Source: Hyphomicrobium sp. (GTDB lineage Bacteria; Pseudomonadota; Alphaproteobacteria; Rhizobiales; Hyphomicrobiaceae). From it: a stretch of DNA of 41,212 nucleotides. Within the stretch, counting starts at the first letter, position 1. Each line of letters begins with the position of its first letter. Of the stretch, positions 9,153-17,916 are shown in pieces. A model generated the notes under the pieces. That model worked only from the letters and a program-made list of their open reading frames with translations. It was not told the DNA's origin and searched no databases. The translations under genes and the position numbers were made by a program. Location of the stretch: assembly GCF_009026145.1 (NCBI RefSeq), contig NZ_WBUE01000034.1, forward strand, positions 1 to 41,212, read 5' to 3'.

Positions 9153-9344
9153 TCACTTCTTGAACAGCGCGCTCGCCGCCTGCTCGTGCCGCCGCTTGGC
9201 TTCCAGCTCGATCCTCACGCGCTCGATCTCGCGCTCGAACTCGGCAATGCGCGCCTCGAGCTCGGCGACCGAGAGCGTCGCCAGGTTGTCGCCGACGGTA
9301 GCGCCGGACTTCGGCTTTTTCGGCGCGATGTCGTCCCAGTCCAT
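9153..9344 (-). CDS. DUF1192 small coiled-coil protein
   Basis: A 63-residue protein starting MDWDDIAPKKPKSGATVGDN and continuing as a charged helix (LSVAELEARIAEFEREIERV). This matches the alphaproteobacterial DUF1192 family: an MDWDD head, 'LS..EL..RI..L..EI.R' coiled coil and a short basic tail. The function is unknown. It is divergent from the quinone oxidoreductase gene, with 127 bp between them. Confidence 0.85.
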   Translation of the reverse strand: MDWDDIAPKKPKSGATVGDNLATLSVAELEARIAEFEREIERVRIELEAKRRHEQAASALFKK

Positions 9345-9471
9345 CTCATGCCTCGTTTACCGCCGATGCGAGTCTGCTCCAACCTTCCCGCCTCGGCAAC
9401 GGGCGGGCAGTAGCTTGTCTCGGCGGTCCGGCTCGGGCATCAGGTCGATAGAGGCCGGACCGAGGATGACC

Positions 9472-10467
9472 ATGACCGCGCTGCCCGAGACCATGACCGC
9501 CATCGCCATTGTCGGCAAAGGGGGGCCCGAGGTCCTGCAACCGACGACAATTCCCGTCCCGCAGCCCGAGCACGGGCAGGTGCTGATCAAGGTCGCCGCG
9601 GCCGGGGTCAATCGGCCCGATGTCGTGCAGCGCCTCGGCCTCTATCCGGCGCCGAAGGGGCACTCGGAGATTCCGGGTCTCGAAGTCTCCGGCACGGTCG
9701 TCGCCACTGGCCCTGAGGCACGCCGCTTCCCGGTTGGTTCCAAGGTGATGGCGCTGGTCAATGGTGGCGGCTACGCCGAGTACTGCCTCGCCGATGGGGG
9801 CTCCTGCCTGCCGGTACCCGATGGCATGTCGATGATCGAGGCCGCCGCGGTCCCGGAGGGCTTCTTCACCGTCTGGCACAACGTGTTCGAGCGCGGCGGC
9901 CTCAAGCCGGGCGAGTGGTTCCTCGTGCACGGCGGCACCAGCGGCATCGGTGTCGCCGCCATCCAGCTCGCCACCGCCTTCGGCGCCAAGGTCATCGCCA
10001 CCGCCGGCTCGCCGGAAAAGTGCGCGGCCTGCTTGGAGCTCGGGGCGGTGCGCGCCGTCGACTACAAGGCCGAGGACTTCGCCGAGGTCGTCAAGGCCGA
10101 GACGGGCGGGCGCGGTGTCGACGTCATCCTCGACATCGTTGGCGGCGATTACGTCGAGCGCAACATCCGCTCGCTCGCCGACGATGGACGCCTCGTCAAT
10201 ATCGCGTTCCAGGCAGGCTCCAAGGTGACAATCGACATGATGCGCATCATGCTCAAGCGGCTGACGGTCACGGGCTCGACGCTGCGCATCCGCTCCAACG
10301 AGGTGAAGGCAGCCATAGCGCGTGCCGTCGAGGATAAGGTCCTGCCGCTCATCGGCGCGGGGCGCGTGCGAGTCATCCTCGATGCCACCTTCCCCTTGCA
10401 GGAAGCCGCCGCCGCGCACGTCCGCCTCGACGCCGCCCATGTCGGCAAGATCGTCTTGACGGTTTAG
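9472..10467 (+). CDS. NAD(P)H-quinone oxidoreductase, zinc-free MDR family (PIG3/QOR-like)
   Basis: A 331-residue medium-chain reductase. The N-terminal GroES-like domain (about 25-130) carries VAAAGVNRPDVVQRLGLYP, and the nucleotide-binding fold has VHGGTSGIGVAAIQLA at about 145-160. The absence of the catalytic-zinc Cys/His set, together with AAAVPEGFFTVWHNVF, points to the PIG3/QOR branch that reduces quinones or other carbonyls with NADPH in the cytosol. GAGG at 9462-9465 lies 6 nt before this ATG; in-frame ATGs at 9466 and 9493 are alternatives. The frame stays open far upstream, but that extension is not conserved-looking and overlaps the DUF1192 gene. Confidence 0.88.
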   Translation: MTALPETMTAIAIVGKGGPEVLQPTTIPVPQPEHGQVLIKVAAAGVNRPDVVQRLGLYPAPKGHSEIPGLEVSGTVVATGPEARRFPVGSKVMALVNGGGYAEYCLADGGSCLPVPDGMSMIEAAAVPEGFFTVWHNVFERGGLKPGEWFLVHGGTSGIGVAAIQLATAFGAKVIATAGSPEKCAACLELGAVRAVDYKAEDFAEVVKAETGGRGVDVILDIVGGDYVERNIRSLADDGRLVNIAFQAGSKVTIDMMRIMLKRLTVTGSTLRIRSNEVKAAIARAVEDKVLPLIGAGRVRVILDATFPLQEAAAAHVRLDAAHVGKIVLTV

Positions 10468-10618
10468 GGTTATCGTTTTGCCCCGGTTGCGGGGGCGGGG
10501 CTGCCATCAAATTGACAATACGCGGTTTTCTCTTGTGCCGGCCCGCGCTCGGGGTGAGCCGGGAAAGGCCGCAATTGCCGGGAAGGATGCGCACTTGAGC
10601 GTGCGGGTTGGTCATTTC

Positions 10619-11599
10619 ATGCGTCAGCTTCTCTGCCTTTCCGGTCTCCTCGCCGTCGCGCTGGCGGTCGCGTCGGTTGCCGGCGATGCCGACGCCGCCA
10701 AGAAGAAGAAGGAACCGCCGCCTCCGCCCTTCACCCGGCCGGAGATCGTCCTGTCGTGGATCAACGACTACCGGCACAATCCGACGCCCGAACGCCTGCC
10801 CGACGCCTTCAAGGCGATGCGTGAGCAGGGCCAGTTCAAGGAGGTCGAGCAAGCCGGCATCTATGTCGGCTTCATCGCCGGCGTCATCGGCTCCAATCCC
10901 GACAAAGCCGAGAAGCTCATTGCCGACATGTTCCCCATGCCGCCCCCCGACCAGGTGGTCGTGGTCAAGGCCATCGCCTATTCCGGGCTTGCCGACTGGA
11001 AGGAGCTGATGGGCAAGTTCGTCGAGCGCATGCCGGCGCGCAAGGTCATCATCGAGCGCTATCTCTACGGCAAGCTCCCGGTTCTGCGCGACCTACCGCT
11101 CGACAGCCCCATCGCCGTCGACGCCAATTGGGGCTACTACTTCGCGACCGGCTCCTCCGAGCCGATCCAGCGCCTGGTGCGCACGCTCGCCTGGTCGCGC
11201 GACAGAAACGACGTCGAGAAGCTCACCATCGGCTCGATGGTGAAGTGGACGCTGGCGCAGAACGCGTCCAAGGATCACGACCTGCTCAGCTACCTGAAGA
11301 CGTCGCTGCCGCACCAGCCCGAGGCGGTCGAGAAGCCGCTTGCCGAGGTAATAGAAGGCGCCGAAACGTTCGAGCTGGCGCAAATCCGCAAGGAGGCGCT
11401 CGCCTCCATCGAGGAGCTGAAGACCAAGGGCTCGGAGAACGCCCGCAACTTCTCCTGGTGGGGGCAGGCCGGACAAACGGTGTTCGCGCTCGGCTGCGTT
11501 GCCGCCGGCGTCATGGGGCAGGTGTACATGGGTGTGCCGTGCGTCGTCGGCGGCGCTTTGTCCAACGTCGCCCTCAAATACCTCGCCCCCGCCGAGTAA
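10619..11599 (+). CDS. Secreted alpha-helical protein of unknown function
   Basis: A 326-residue protein with a clear signal peptide (MRQLLCLSGLLAVALAVASV, then AGDADAA) followed by a Lys-run and PPPPP. The body looks mostly helical, with no catalytic motif I recognise. Recurring phrases such as RLPDAFKAMREQGQFKEVE and YVGFIAGVIGSNPDKAEKLI suggest a repeat-like superhelical scaffold. Near the C-terminus, WGQAGQTVFALGCVAAGVMGQ is Gly/Ala-rich and hydrophobic enough to associate with a membrane. The start at 10619 is chosen because the signal peptide begins there. It precedes the GT21 gene on the same strand after 112 bp, and a shared envelope role is inference. Confidence 0.75.
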   Translation: MRQLLCLSGLLAVALAVASVAGDADAAKKKKEPPPPPFTRPEIVLSWINDYRHNPTPERLPDAFKAMREQGQFKEVEQAGIYVGFIAGVIGSNPDKAEKLIADMFPMPPPDQVVVVKAIAYSGLADWKELMGKFVERMPARKVIIERYLYGKLPVLRDLPLDSPIAVDANWGYYFATGSSEPIQRLVRTLAWSRDRNDVEKLTIGSMVKWTLAQNASKDHDLLSYLKTSLPHQPEAVEKPLAEVIEGAETFELAQIRKEALASIEELKTKGSENARNFSWWGQAGQTVFALGCVAAGVMGQVYMGVPCVVGGALSNVALKYLAPAE

Positions 11600-11711
11600 C
11601 CACGCTTGCACCCAGTTTGAGACCTGCGTCGCAATGCCGACGTTGCTGTCATCAACGTGTCACGGACTCCGATGAAAGACTTGTGCAATCTCATGTTGCG
11701 CAAGGTCGCCG

Positions 11712-12857
11712 ATGAACGAGATCGCCTGGGGCTGCGTGCTTTTCGTATGTCTCGCTACACTGCTGCATTTCACCAGTGCGCTGCTGGCAGTCTACCGCTC
11801 CCGCCGCGGCACCGACGATCCATCGTTCACCACCGTCAACAGCGCGAACTTGCCGCCCATCAGCGTGCTGCGCCCGGTGTGCGGCCTCGATCCGCACGAT
11901 GAGCTTACCCTGCGCTCGAGCTTCCAGCTCGCCTACCAGCGCTACGAGCTCATCCTCTGCTGCGACGACGCCGACGATCCCGTCGTACCGGTCATCCGCC
12001 GCCTCATCGGCGAATACCCGCAGGTCGACGCCAAGCTGCTGATCGGCCGCGATACGCTCACCTCCAATCCCAAGCTCAACAACCTGATCAAGGGCTGGCG
12101 CTCCGCGCGGCACGCCTGGGTGGTCATGGCCGACAGCAACGTGTTGATGCCGACCGACTACCTGCAGCGCCTGCTTGCCGGCTGGCGCGCCGACACCGGG
12201 CTGCTCTGCGCCCCGCCCATCGGCTGTATGCCCGATGGCTTCTGGGCCGAGGTCGAGTGCGCTTTCCTCAACACGTATCAGGCGCGCTGGCAGTACGCGG
12301 CCGACACGGTCGGCTTGGGCTTCGCGCAGGGCAAGACCATGCTGTGGCGCCGCGCCGATCTCGAGCGCGCCGGCGGCATTCGTGCCCTGGGGGCAGAGAT
12401 CGCCGAGGATGCGGCGGCGACCAAGGTCGTCAGGCATGCCGGCAAGCGCGTGCGCCTCGTCGACCGCGCCTTCGGCCAGCCGCTCGGCAGGCGTGGCGCG
12501 AAGCAGATCTGGTCGCGGCAGGTGCGCTGGGCGAAGCTGCGCCGTGCGACCTTCCCGTTATTTTTCCTGCCTGAAATTCTCTCCGGAAGCGCCGCCCCGC
12601 TGCTGGCAGCGGCCTATGTGGCGGCCGCGCTCGATGTGACGAGCGTCGGTGTCGTCGCCGCGCTCGCTGCCGCCTGGTATGGCTGCGAAGCCGTTCTCGC
12701 CCGCGCTGCCGGCTGGCACCTCACGGCGCTATCGCCGCTCGCCTGGGTGGCGCGCGATCTCATACTGCCGGTGGTTTGGGTACAGGCCTGGCTCGGCAAC
12801 TCGTTCAGCTGGCGCGGCAACGACATGCACCTCGCCGACGCGGTGCCGAGCAACTGA
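11712..12857 (+). CDS. GT21-family glycosyltransferase (ceramide glucosyltransferase-like)
   Basis: A 381-residue membrane enzyme: an N-terminal helix (about 5-27), a GT-A catalytic domain, and hydrophobic helices from about 285 to 365. The D,D,D,(Q/R)xxRW pattern of processive-type transferases is present: Asp85/Asp86 in CCDDADDP, Asp141 in VVMADSNVLM, Glu232-Asp233 in AEIAEDAA and RQVRW at 269-273. This is the pattern of GT21 ceramide glucosyltransferases, and the related hopanoid-linked HpnI is another possibility. The enzyme would glycosylate a membrane lipid on the cytoplasmic face. AAGG at 11702-11705 precedes the ATG. It converges on the glucosaminidase gene with 15 bp between. Confidence 0.82.
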   Translation: MNEIAWGCVLFVCLATLLHFTSALLAVYRSRRGTDDPSFTTVNSANLPPISVLRPVCGLDPHDELTLRSSFQLAYQRYELILCCDDADDPVVPVIRRLIGEYPQVDAKLLIGRDTLTSNPKLNNLIKGWRSARHAWVVMADSNVLMPTDYLQRLLAGWRADTGLLCAPPIGCMPDGFWAEVECAFLNTYQARWQYAADTVGLGFAQGKTMLWRRADLERAGGIRALGAEIAEDAAATKVVRHAGKRVRLVDRAFGQPLGRRGAKQIWSRQVRWAKLRRATFPLFFLPEILSGSAAPLLAAAYVAAALDVTSVGVVAALAAAWYGCEAVLARAAGWHLTALSPLAWVARDLILPVVWVQAWLGNSFSWRGNDMHLADAVPSN

Positions 12858-12872
12858 GGCATCGCAGTTTCA

Positions 12873-14330
12873 CTAGCCTGCGCTGGCTCCCTCGCTCTGG
12901 GGAGCCCCCGCCGCACTCGGACAGAGCTCCCTGGCCTTGGCGAGCGCGGCATCCTTGCTCGCGAACTCGCCGACGCTCGATCCTCCCGGCGCGTGTGCCT
13001 TGAGGTAGTTGGCGAGCATCGACGCCTCGAAACCTTCGAGCACGGTCAGCACCGTGTAATGCACCTCGGCCGCCGGTGCCGAGCGCACCAGAAGTGCCTT
13101 CTTGCCCCCGTAGCTGGCGCTGGTGACGCGGCAGTTGCCTCCGGGCGTGGCTTTCGGCGCCGAGGCGGGCCCGTGCAGCGCCTGGCCGAGCGCGCCGGCG
13201 TAGGCAAAGGCAGTCGGAGCCGCGCTTGCCTCAGTGGGCGCGCTTGCAGGCGCTGCCTCTGCAGCTACGACCGCTGCGGGCGAAGCTTGGGGCTGCGCAG
13301 CGCTTGCGACGACAACGGCCGGCGGCGGATCCTCTCCGGTTTGAACGACCTGCTCGGCAACGACTGGCCCTGCACCATCCGTCAACTCGACCGCGGGCTT
13401 GCGCGCCGGCAGCGGGGCCGGGTGCACCTCGACGGTGGCAGCTGTTGACGGCGCCGGCTCGGCAACCTCGGCCGCCGTCGCCGACGCGACCGGCCCATCG
13501 GCTGCCGACCAGATGGTGCGCACTGGGGCTGCGATTGGCGCGGCCTGGGCGTCGACAGGCTGCGGACCGCCGAGGTTGGCGGCACGCGCCAGCTCCTGCT
13601 TCTCGACTGCCGCCCGCTTCGCCTGCTTGTGCGGCGCCGCGCTGTCTTCGGCCTCCTCGACTGGATCGGGGCCCTTGCAGAACGCTTGCCGGTAGTTGTT
13701 CGCCACCCACTCGATCGAGGCGCCATAGTGCCGGTCGGCGGCCCAGCGGCGCGACAGATCGGCGAAGGTTGTCCGCCCCTTCTTGGCGGCCATCGCCGCG
13801 AGGATGTCATCCTGCTTCAGCTTGGTGCGTGCTCCGATCGGCTCGTCGATGCGCTCGCCCGAATAGACGACGAGATGCTGGATCTGTGCCAGCACGCCGG
13901 TGTTGACGTCGGGATAGCTGTCGCCCGGCACGCCGCCGCCGGTGGTGCCGAGGCCGGCGAAGTTGTTCTGCCTGGGATCGACGTCGCCCCAGCCGCCGTT
14001 GCCCTTGCGGTAGGTCAGGAAGTTGGTTTCGACCGCCATCTGGAAGAACGCGTAGTCCCAACGCACGCGCCAGATCTCGCCGTGCTTTTTGTAGGAGCTG
14101 GCGATGTCGGCGAAGCGCGGGTTGAGGTTGGCATTGCGCGTCTTGATGAAGGCCATCAGGCGCTTGGGCGTCACGCAACGAGGCACCGCATTGTCGGTGT
14201 CGGTGCGGATCTTCGGCGGCGCGGCGGCGGCGCCTGTGGCAACGCCTGCCATCAATACCGTGATGGCCAACCGGTGCAGTGTGATGCTCAAAAACGAAAC
14301 TCGCCCGTTCGCCGTCAATGGGGTCACCAT
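12873..14330 (-). CDS. Secreted glucosaminidase-domain protein (paralogue A)
   Basis: A 485-residue exported protein: a signal peptide (hydrophobic about 19-36, GAAAAPP), a glucosaminidase-like domain (about 50-220), a long Ala/Pro/Val-rich linker (about 235-385) and a C-terminal domain (about 400-475). The catalytic region has VRWDYAFFQMAVETNFLTY, with the likely catalytic Glu, and QNNFAGLGTTGGG, the N-F-x-G-(L/I)-G/T block of GH73-type peptidoglycan hydrolases. The C-terminal module begins with CRVTSASYGGKKALLVR and is shared with the neighbouring paralogue. The start lacks a good ribosome site; a TTG about 13 codons on is possible. The probable role is cell-wall glycan cleavage in the periplasm. 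Confidence 0.8.
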   Translation of the reverse strand: MVTPLTANGRVSFLSITLHRLAITVLMAGVATGAAAAPPKIRTDTDNAVPRCVTPKRLMAFIKTRNANLNPRFADIASSYKKHGEIWRVRWDYAFFQMAVETNFLTYRKGNGGWGDVDPRQNNFAGLGTTGGGVPGDSYPDVNTGVLAQIQHLVVYSGERIDEPIGARTKLKQDDILAAMAAKKGRTTFADLSRRWAADRHYGASIEWVANNYRQAFCKGPDPVEEAEDSAAPHKQAKRAAVEKQELARAANLGGPQPVDAQAAPIAAPVRTIWSAADGPVASATAAEVAEPAPSTAATVEVHPAPLPARKPAVELTDGAGPVVAEQVVQTGEDPPPAVVVASAAQPQASPAAVVAAEAAPASAPTEASAAPTAFAYAGALGQALHGPASAPKATPGGNCRVTSASYGGKKALLVRSAPAAEVHYTVLTVLEGFEASMLANYLKAHAPGGSSVGEFASKDAALAKARELCPSAAGAPQSEGASAG

Positions 14331-14413
14331 GGCGTTGCTACGTACTCGTCAAGACGGCTGCTGGGGACACGTCGGTCGAGACGGGCGCAGCTCGGCTGCC
14401 GCGCCCGCTAGGC

Positions 14414-15775
14414 TCAGCCCTCGGGGCAGAGCTCGAAGGCCTTGCTCAGCGCCTTGGTCTGGCTGGGGAAGGAGGCGACCTTCTCGCCACCCTTGGCATA
14501 GGCGGCAATGTAAGCGTCGATCTCGCGCTTCTCGTTGGCCTCGGTAACGTCGAGCACGGTGTAGTTCACGGTGCCGTTGCCATTGGCCTTGATGATGACG
14601 GCGCGCTGGCCGCCATAGCTCGCCGTCCACACCTTGCACTTGGCGCTCTTGGCGGGCGGCGTTTTCAACTGCGTTGCGGCGCTGCCGAGCGCGGCTGTCT
14701 GCACGGGGGCGCCCTTGGCATCCGCCTTCGGCTCGGCCTTGGCCAGCGACTTGGCCTCCGGCTTCGATTTCGCCTTCATATCGGTCTTGGCGGCCGGCGC
14801 CGTGGCTTCCGGCGTTGCTTCCGCCGTCGTCGCCGGCTTGGATTCGGCCTTGGCGTTGAGCAGCGTCACCGGAGGAGCATCCTCCCCCGGCAGCTTCGGC
14901 TCGGCCACGCTCTTGGCGGGCTCGGACGTAGCGGCCACCATGCTGGCGCCGAGCGCCTTGAGCGGGGCGCCTTGCTTGCGCTCCTCCTCGATGTTGCGCT
15001 TGGCGATCTCGGCGCCGGAAGCTTTGGCCGCCGGCTCGGCTGCCGGAGCTGCGTCGGGCGGCGAGGCGGCGGCGACTGCGGTCGACGCCTTCTTCGCCTT
15101 CGCCTTGGCCTTTGGCTGGCCCTGCATGGCTTCCTGCACGAGGCCTGGGTTTGGATCCTCGCCGTTGCAGTGGCCGGCATAGAAACCGTCGGTGATGGCC
15201 GAAATATCGCGCACGTAGTTGCGCGAGGTCGGCGCCCACTGTTTGGCGACCAATGTATAGGTCATCGGGCCGTCGATCGACTTTTGCCAATCGGTCAGCA
15301 CGCCCCATTCCTGCACCTTGCGGGTGCGCTCGGCGACAGGATTGTCGATGCGCTCGCCGGCGTACATCAGAAGATGCTGCAGATGCGCTTTGACGCCGCT
15401 CGAGATGTCGGCGAAGCGCTCCCCGTGCGCGCCCCCGCCGGACGCGCCGAGGCCGGCGAAGTTGTTCTGGTCGGCGCGCACATCGCCGGTGAAGCGTAGC
15501 GCGCCGGTCTCGAGGATCATCTGGAAAAAGGCGATATCCCAACGGATGCCGAGGGCCGCTCCGTGGCGCATATACTCTGTGGCGACCCCCTCGAAGCGCG
15601 GGTCGAGCCGCGGGTTGCGGGACTGCAGGTATGCCATCAGCCGCCCGGGCGTGGCGCACTCGGGCACATTGTTGGTGGCGGTGATTTTGACTTGTGGAAG
15701 TTCGGCCGCGAAGGCTGATGGGCTGAAGACTGCGGCAAGAGCGATGGTGAGCGATGCTCCGAAGAGGCGCTTCAT
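14414..15775 (-). CDS. Secreted glucosaminidase-domain protein (paralogue B)
   Basis: A 453-residue exported protein with signal peptide MKRLFGASLTIALAAVFSPS and the same order of parts as the downstream paralogue. A CATPGRLMAYLQSRNPRLDP head leads into IRWDIAFFQMILETGALRF and QNNFAGLGASGGGAHGERFA (GH73-like active region). An Ala/Lys/Glu-rich low-complexity linker (about 225-375) and a C-terminal module with CKVWTASYGGQRAVIIK follow. It lies 83 bp upstream of paralogue A on the same strand, so the pair looks like a tandem duplication with fast-diverging linkers. Peptidoglycan hydrolysis is inferred from the family; the substrate bond has not been proven. Confidence 0.82.
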   Translation of the reverse strand: MKRLFGASLTIALAAVFSPSAFAAELPQVKITATNNVPECATPGRLMAYLQSRNPRLDPRFEGVATEYMRHGAALGIRWDIAFFQMILETGALRFTGDVRADQNNFAGLGASGGGAHGERFADISSGVKAHLQHLLMYAGERIDNPVAERTRKVQEWGVLTDWQKSIDGPMTYTLVAKQWAPTSRNYVRDISAITDGFYAGHCNGEDPNPGLVQEAMQGQPKAKAKAKKASTAVAAASPPDAAPAAEPAAKASGAEIAKRNIEEERKQGAPLKALGASMVAATSEPAKSVAEPKLPGEDAPPVTLLNAKAESKPATTAEATPEATAPAAKTDMKAKSKPEAKSLAKAEPKADAKGAPVQTAALGSAATQLKTPPAKSAKCKVWTASYGGQRAVIIKANGNGTVNYTVLDVTEANEKREIDAYIAAYAKGGEKVASFPSQTKALSKAFELCPEG

Positions 15776-15945
15776 GAGAACACCCGTCTAAACGCGGCGC
15801 TGCGTGTCAGAGCGCCCGACGAAACCACCAAACGTTCTTAAAGGCTTAACGTTAATAGGCGGTTTACGATTCGTCGGACCCCCGAGGCTTACGAGAAAGC
15901 CGCAGCATTTGGGCGCCAGTTAGGGCGCGCGGGAGCGGAATTGTG

Positions 15946-15986
15946 GCGTTGAGCATTACCGCCGGCGCGGTAAACAGCCTCAACGC
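15946..15986. repeat. Two-part inverted repeat (stem-loop) between paralogue B and the SDR gene
   Basis: Outer arms GCGTTGAG (15946-15953) and CTCAACGC (15979-15986) enclose inner arms TTACCGC (15956-15962) and GCGGTAA (15967-15973) around a CGGC loop. It lies downstream of the minus-strand SDR gene and upstream of paralogue B. It lacks a T-run, so it is either a weak terminator or a regulatory structure. Confidence 0.5.
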
Positions 15987-16006
15987 ATAAACCTCCGGGA
16001 GGCTGC

Positions 16007-16741
16007 TCAGGCGAGGTGCTGGCCGCCATCGAGCGCAATCATCTGGCCGGTCATCGACGGCGTGGCCAGGATGAAACGGACAGCTGCGGCAATCTCAGGC
16101 AGCGAGGGGCCGCGCTGCAACGGCGTCGATAGGGTCTCGGCGGCGAAGTCCGCCTGCGTCTGGTGCACGCTCTGCAATACCGGCCCGGGGCCGATGGCAT
16201 TAACGCGCACGCGCGGCGCCATCGCCTGCGCCAGCGTTTGGGTCGCCGTCCACAGACCGGCCTTGGAGATCGTGTAGGAGAAGAAATCGGGCGTTGGCCG
16301 CCATACCCGCTGGTCGATGATGTTGATGACGTTGCCCTCGACGCCCTCCGGCAAGTTGGCGTACAGCGCCTGGGCGAGAAACACTGGCGCTTTCAAGTTT
16401 ATGTCGAGGTGCGTGTCCCACCCCGCCGGGGTCACCGAGCCGATCGTGTCGAGAAAGAACTCCGAGGCGTTGTTGACGAGGCAGCTGGGGGCCCCGAGCG
16501 CTTCGGCGCAGCGACCGACCAGTGACTGCACGTCGTTGAAATCGGCGAGATTTGCATGCAGCGCCGCTGCCATGCCGCCCAAGCGGCCGATCTCGGCGGC
16601 AAGCGCCTCGGCCTCAGCGCGCGAATGCCGATAGTGGACGCCGACGCGCCAGCCGTGGGCGGCGAGATCGAGCGCGATGGCGCGTCCGATGCGGCGCGCG
16701 GCGCCGGTGATGAGGGCTGTCTGCGAGGGGGCGTGCGGCAT
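16007..16741 (-). CDS. Short-chain dehydrogenase/reductase, FolM/pteridine-reductase-like
   Basis: A 244-residue SDR with the cofactor motif TGAARRIGRAIALDL at the N-terminus; the Arg after the glycine motif is typical of the NADPH-using pteridine reductase/FolM branch. NNASEF, a Ser/Tyr/Lys active site with YTISKAG, and IGPGPVLQS follow. FolM-type enzymes reduce dihydromonapterin or dihydrofolate. The start at 16741 is chosen because the next upstream in-frame ATG (16816) adds 25 residues without similarity to the fold. The substrate is inferred only from the motif pattern. Confidence 0.8.
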   Translation of the reverse strand: MPHAPSQTALITGAARRIGRAIALDLAAHGWRVGVHYRHSRAEAEALAAEIGRLGGMAAALHANLADFNDVQSLVGRCAEALGAPSCLVNNASEFFLDTIGSVTPAGWDTHLDINLKAPVFLAQALYANLPEGVEGNVINIIDQRVWRPTPDFFSYTISKAGLWTATQTLAQAMAPRVRVNAIGPGPVLQSVHQTQADFAAETLSTPLQRGPSLPEIAAAVRFILATPSMTGQMIALDGGQHLA

Positions 16742-17103
16742 GCGAGTGGTGATGATCGCAGCTCCCTTGGCGCTTCGCCAGCGCCGCGCCTCCAATGGGT
16801 CCAATTGCCGGTGCATGGACGCTGCATCCTTTTTGAGCAGCCGCCCAGTCCTTGATCCAAGTCAGTATCGTTCGATGCCCTATCACAATGCGTCTTTTGG
16901 GCAATTTATAGTCAAAACCTGCAGTTCGTTGCATTCCAGCTACAGGGTTGCAGACGAGACGTTGCGCGACCCTGATTCGGCTTGTGGCAAGCCCCGTTTA
17001 CGCTTTTTCTACACTCCAGAAGCGTTCGAGTACGCCGTTCAAGCGGCAAAGACGAGTTCGGCGCTTTGAGTGGGTCAGTAGTGTACGGGGGTAAAGTTCC
17101 ATC
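16742..17103. other. Gene-free divergent region between SDR and first porin
   Basis: 362 bp with locally lower GC (around 16870-16930). It should carry promoters for the minus-strand SDR gene and the plus-strand porin copy. GGGGGT near 17087 is the only purine-rich stretch before the porin ATG. No convincing -35/-10 pair, RNA or short gene was identified. Confidence 0.4.
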
Positions 17104-17890
17104 ATGGCCGAGTCTCGTAGAGTAATTAACCTGTGCGGCGCAGCGGGTATCGCGCTTCTGGCGCTGACCGGCGGCGCCCTCGCCGACGGATACGAGGGCA
17201 GCGTCAAGGATGCCCCGGCCGATGAGGGCCGCAAGTTCACCTATTCCTTCACCGCGACGGGCACGTCCGATTACGTGTTTCGTGGTATTTCTCAGACAGA
17301 GAACGAGCCTGCGATTCAGGGCTCGATCAACATTGGCTACGGCATCTTCTATGCCGGCATCTGGGCTTCGAACGTCGATTTCGGCACCGCCCTCGACACG
17401 GCGGAAATCGAAGTTGACTACTATGCCGGTATCAAGCCGACGTGGGGGCCGGCGACGTTCGATTTCGGTGTGATCTACTACGCCTACCCTGGCTATAGCC
17501 CGGGGTTCGATCCCGAGCTTCTCGAGCTGAAGGCCGGCGTCAGCGGCGAGATCTTCAAGAGCACGACGGCCGGTGCCGCCGTCTACTACTCGCCCGATTA
17601 CAACGACGTCGAGTATTGGGTACGAAGGAACGTTGGCCTATACGCTGCCGACCTTCCATATGTTCACGCCGACCATCAGCGGCGTCGTCGGGCACTATGA
17701 CTTCAAAACGGCTGCACTCGATGTGTTTGACTACACGTACTGGAATGCGGGCTTGGCCCTCGCCGTTGACAAGCTGACCTTCGACTTCCGCTACTGGGAT
17801 ACCGATGCTGGCGAGACTGATTGCTTCGGTGTTCTTCCCAGCACTTGCGACGAGCGGTTCGTATTCTCTGTGACCCTCGCGCTGCCCTGA
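17104..17890 (+). pseudogene. TorF-family putative porin, copy 1, frameshifted
   Basis: The first frame encodes a signal peptide (GIALLALTGGALADG) and the family hallmark TSDYVFRGISQTENEPAIQG through to YYSPDYNDVEYW, then runs into unrelated residues and stops at 17700. The rest of the protein continues in the next frame (YEGTLAYTLPTFHMFTPT to the stop at 17890, ending FVFSVTLALP). Alignment with the two downstream copies places an extra base in the GGG at 17618-17620. Removing one G gives ...EYWYEGTLAY... and a 261-residue protein. The family is an outer-membrane beta-barrel of about 250-280 residues. It is either a true broken gene or a sequencing error in a short G-run. A terminator follows, so the copy was an independent transcript. 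Confidence 0.85.
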
Positions 17891-17916
17891 TCCGACCAAG
17901 CAGATCAAATCCCTGC

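Noticed and set aside
9346..10440. Minus-strand frame of 364 codons opposite the quinone oxidoreductase
   Set aside because: GC-driven antisense frame with no coherent motifs; the plus-strand protein is complete.
14318..15499. Plus-strand frame of 393 codons opposite the glucosaminidase genes
   Set aside because: Gly/Arg/Leu-rich low-complexity translation, antisense to two genes with clear domains.
15837..15856. Possible CtrA box cluster (three TTAA in 18 bp)
   Set aside because: The spacings are 4 and 2 bases (or 10), not the required 7, so I do not call a CtrA site.
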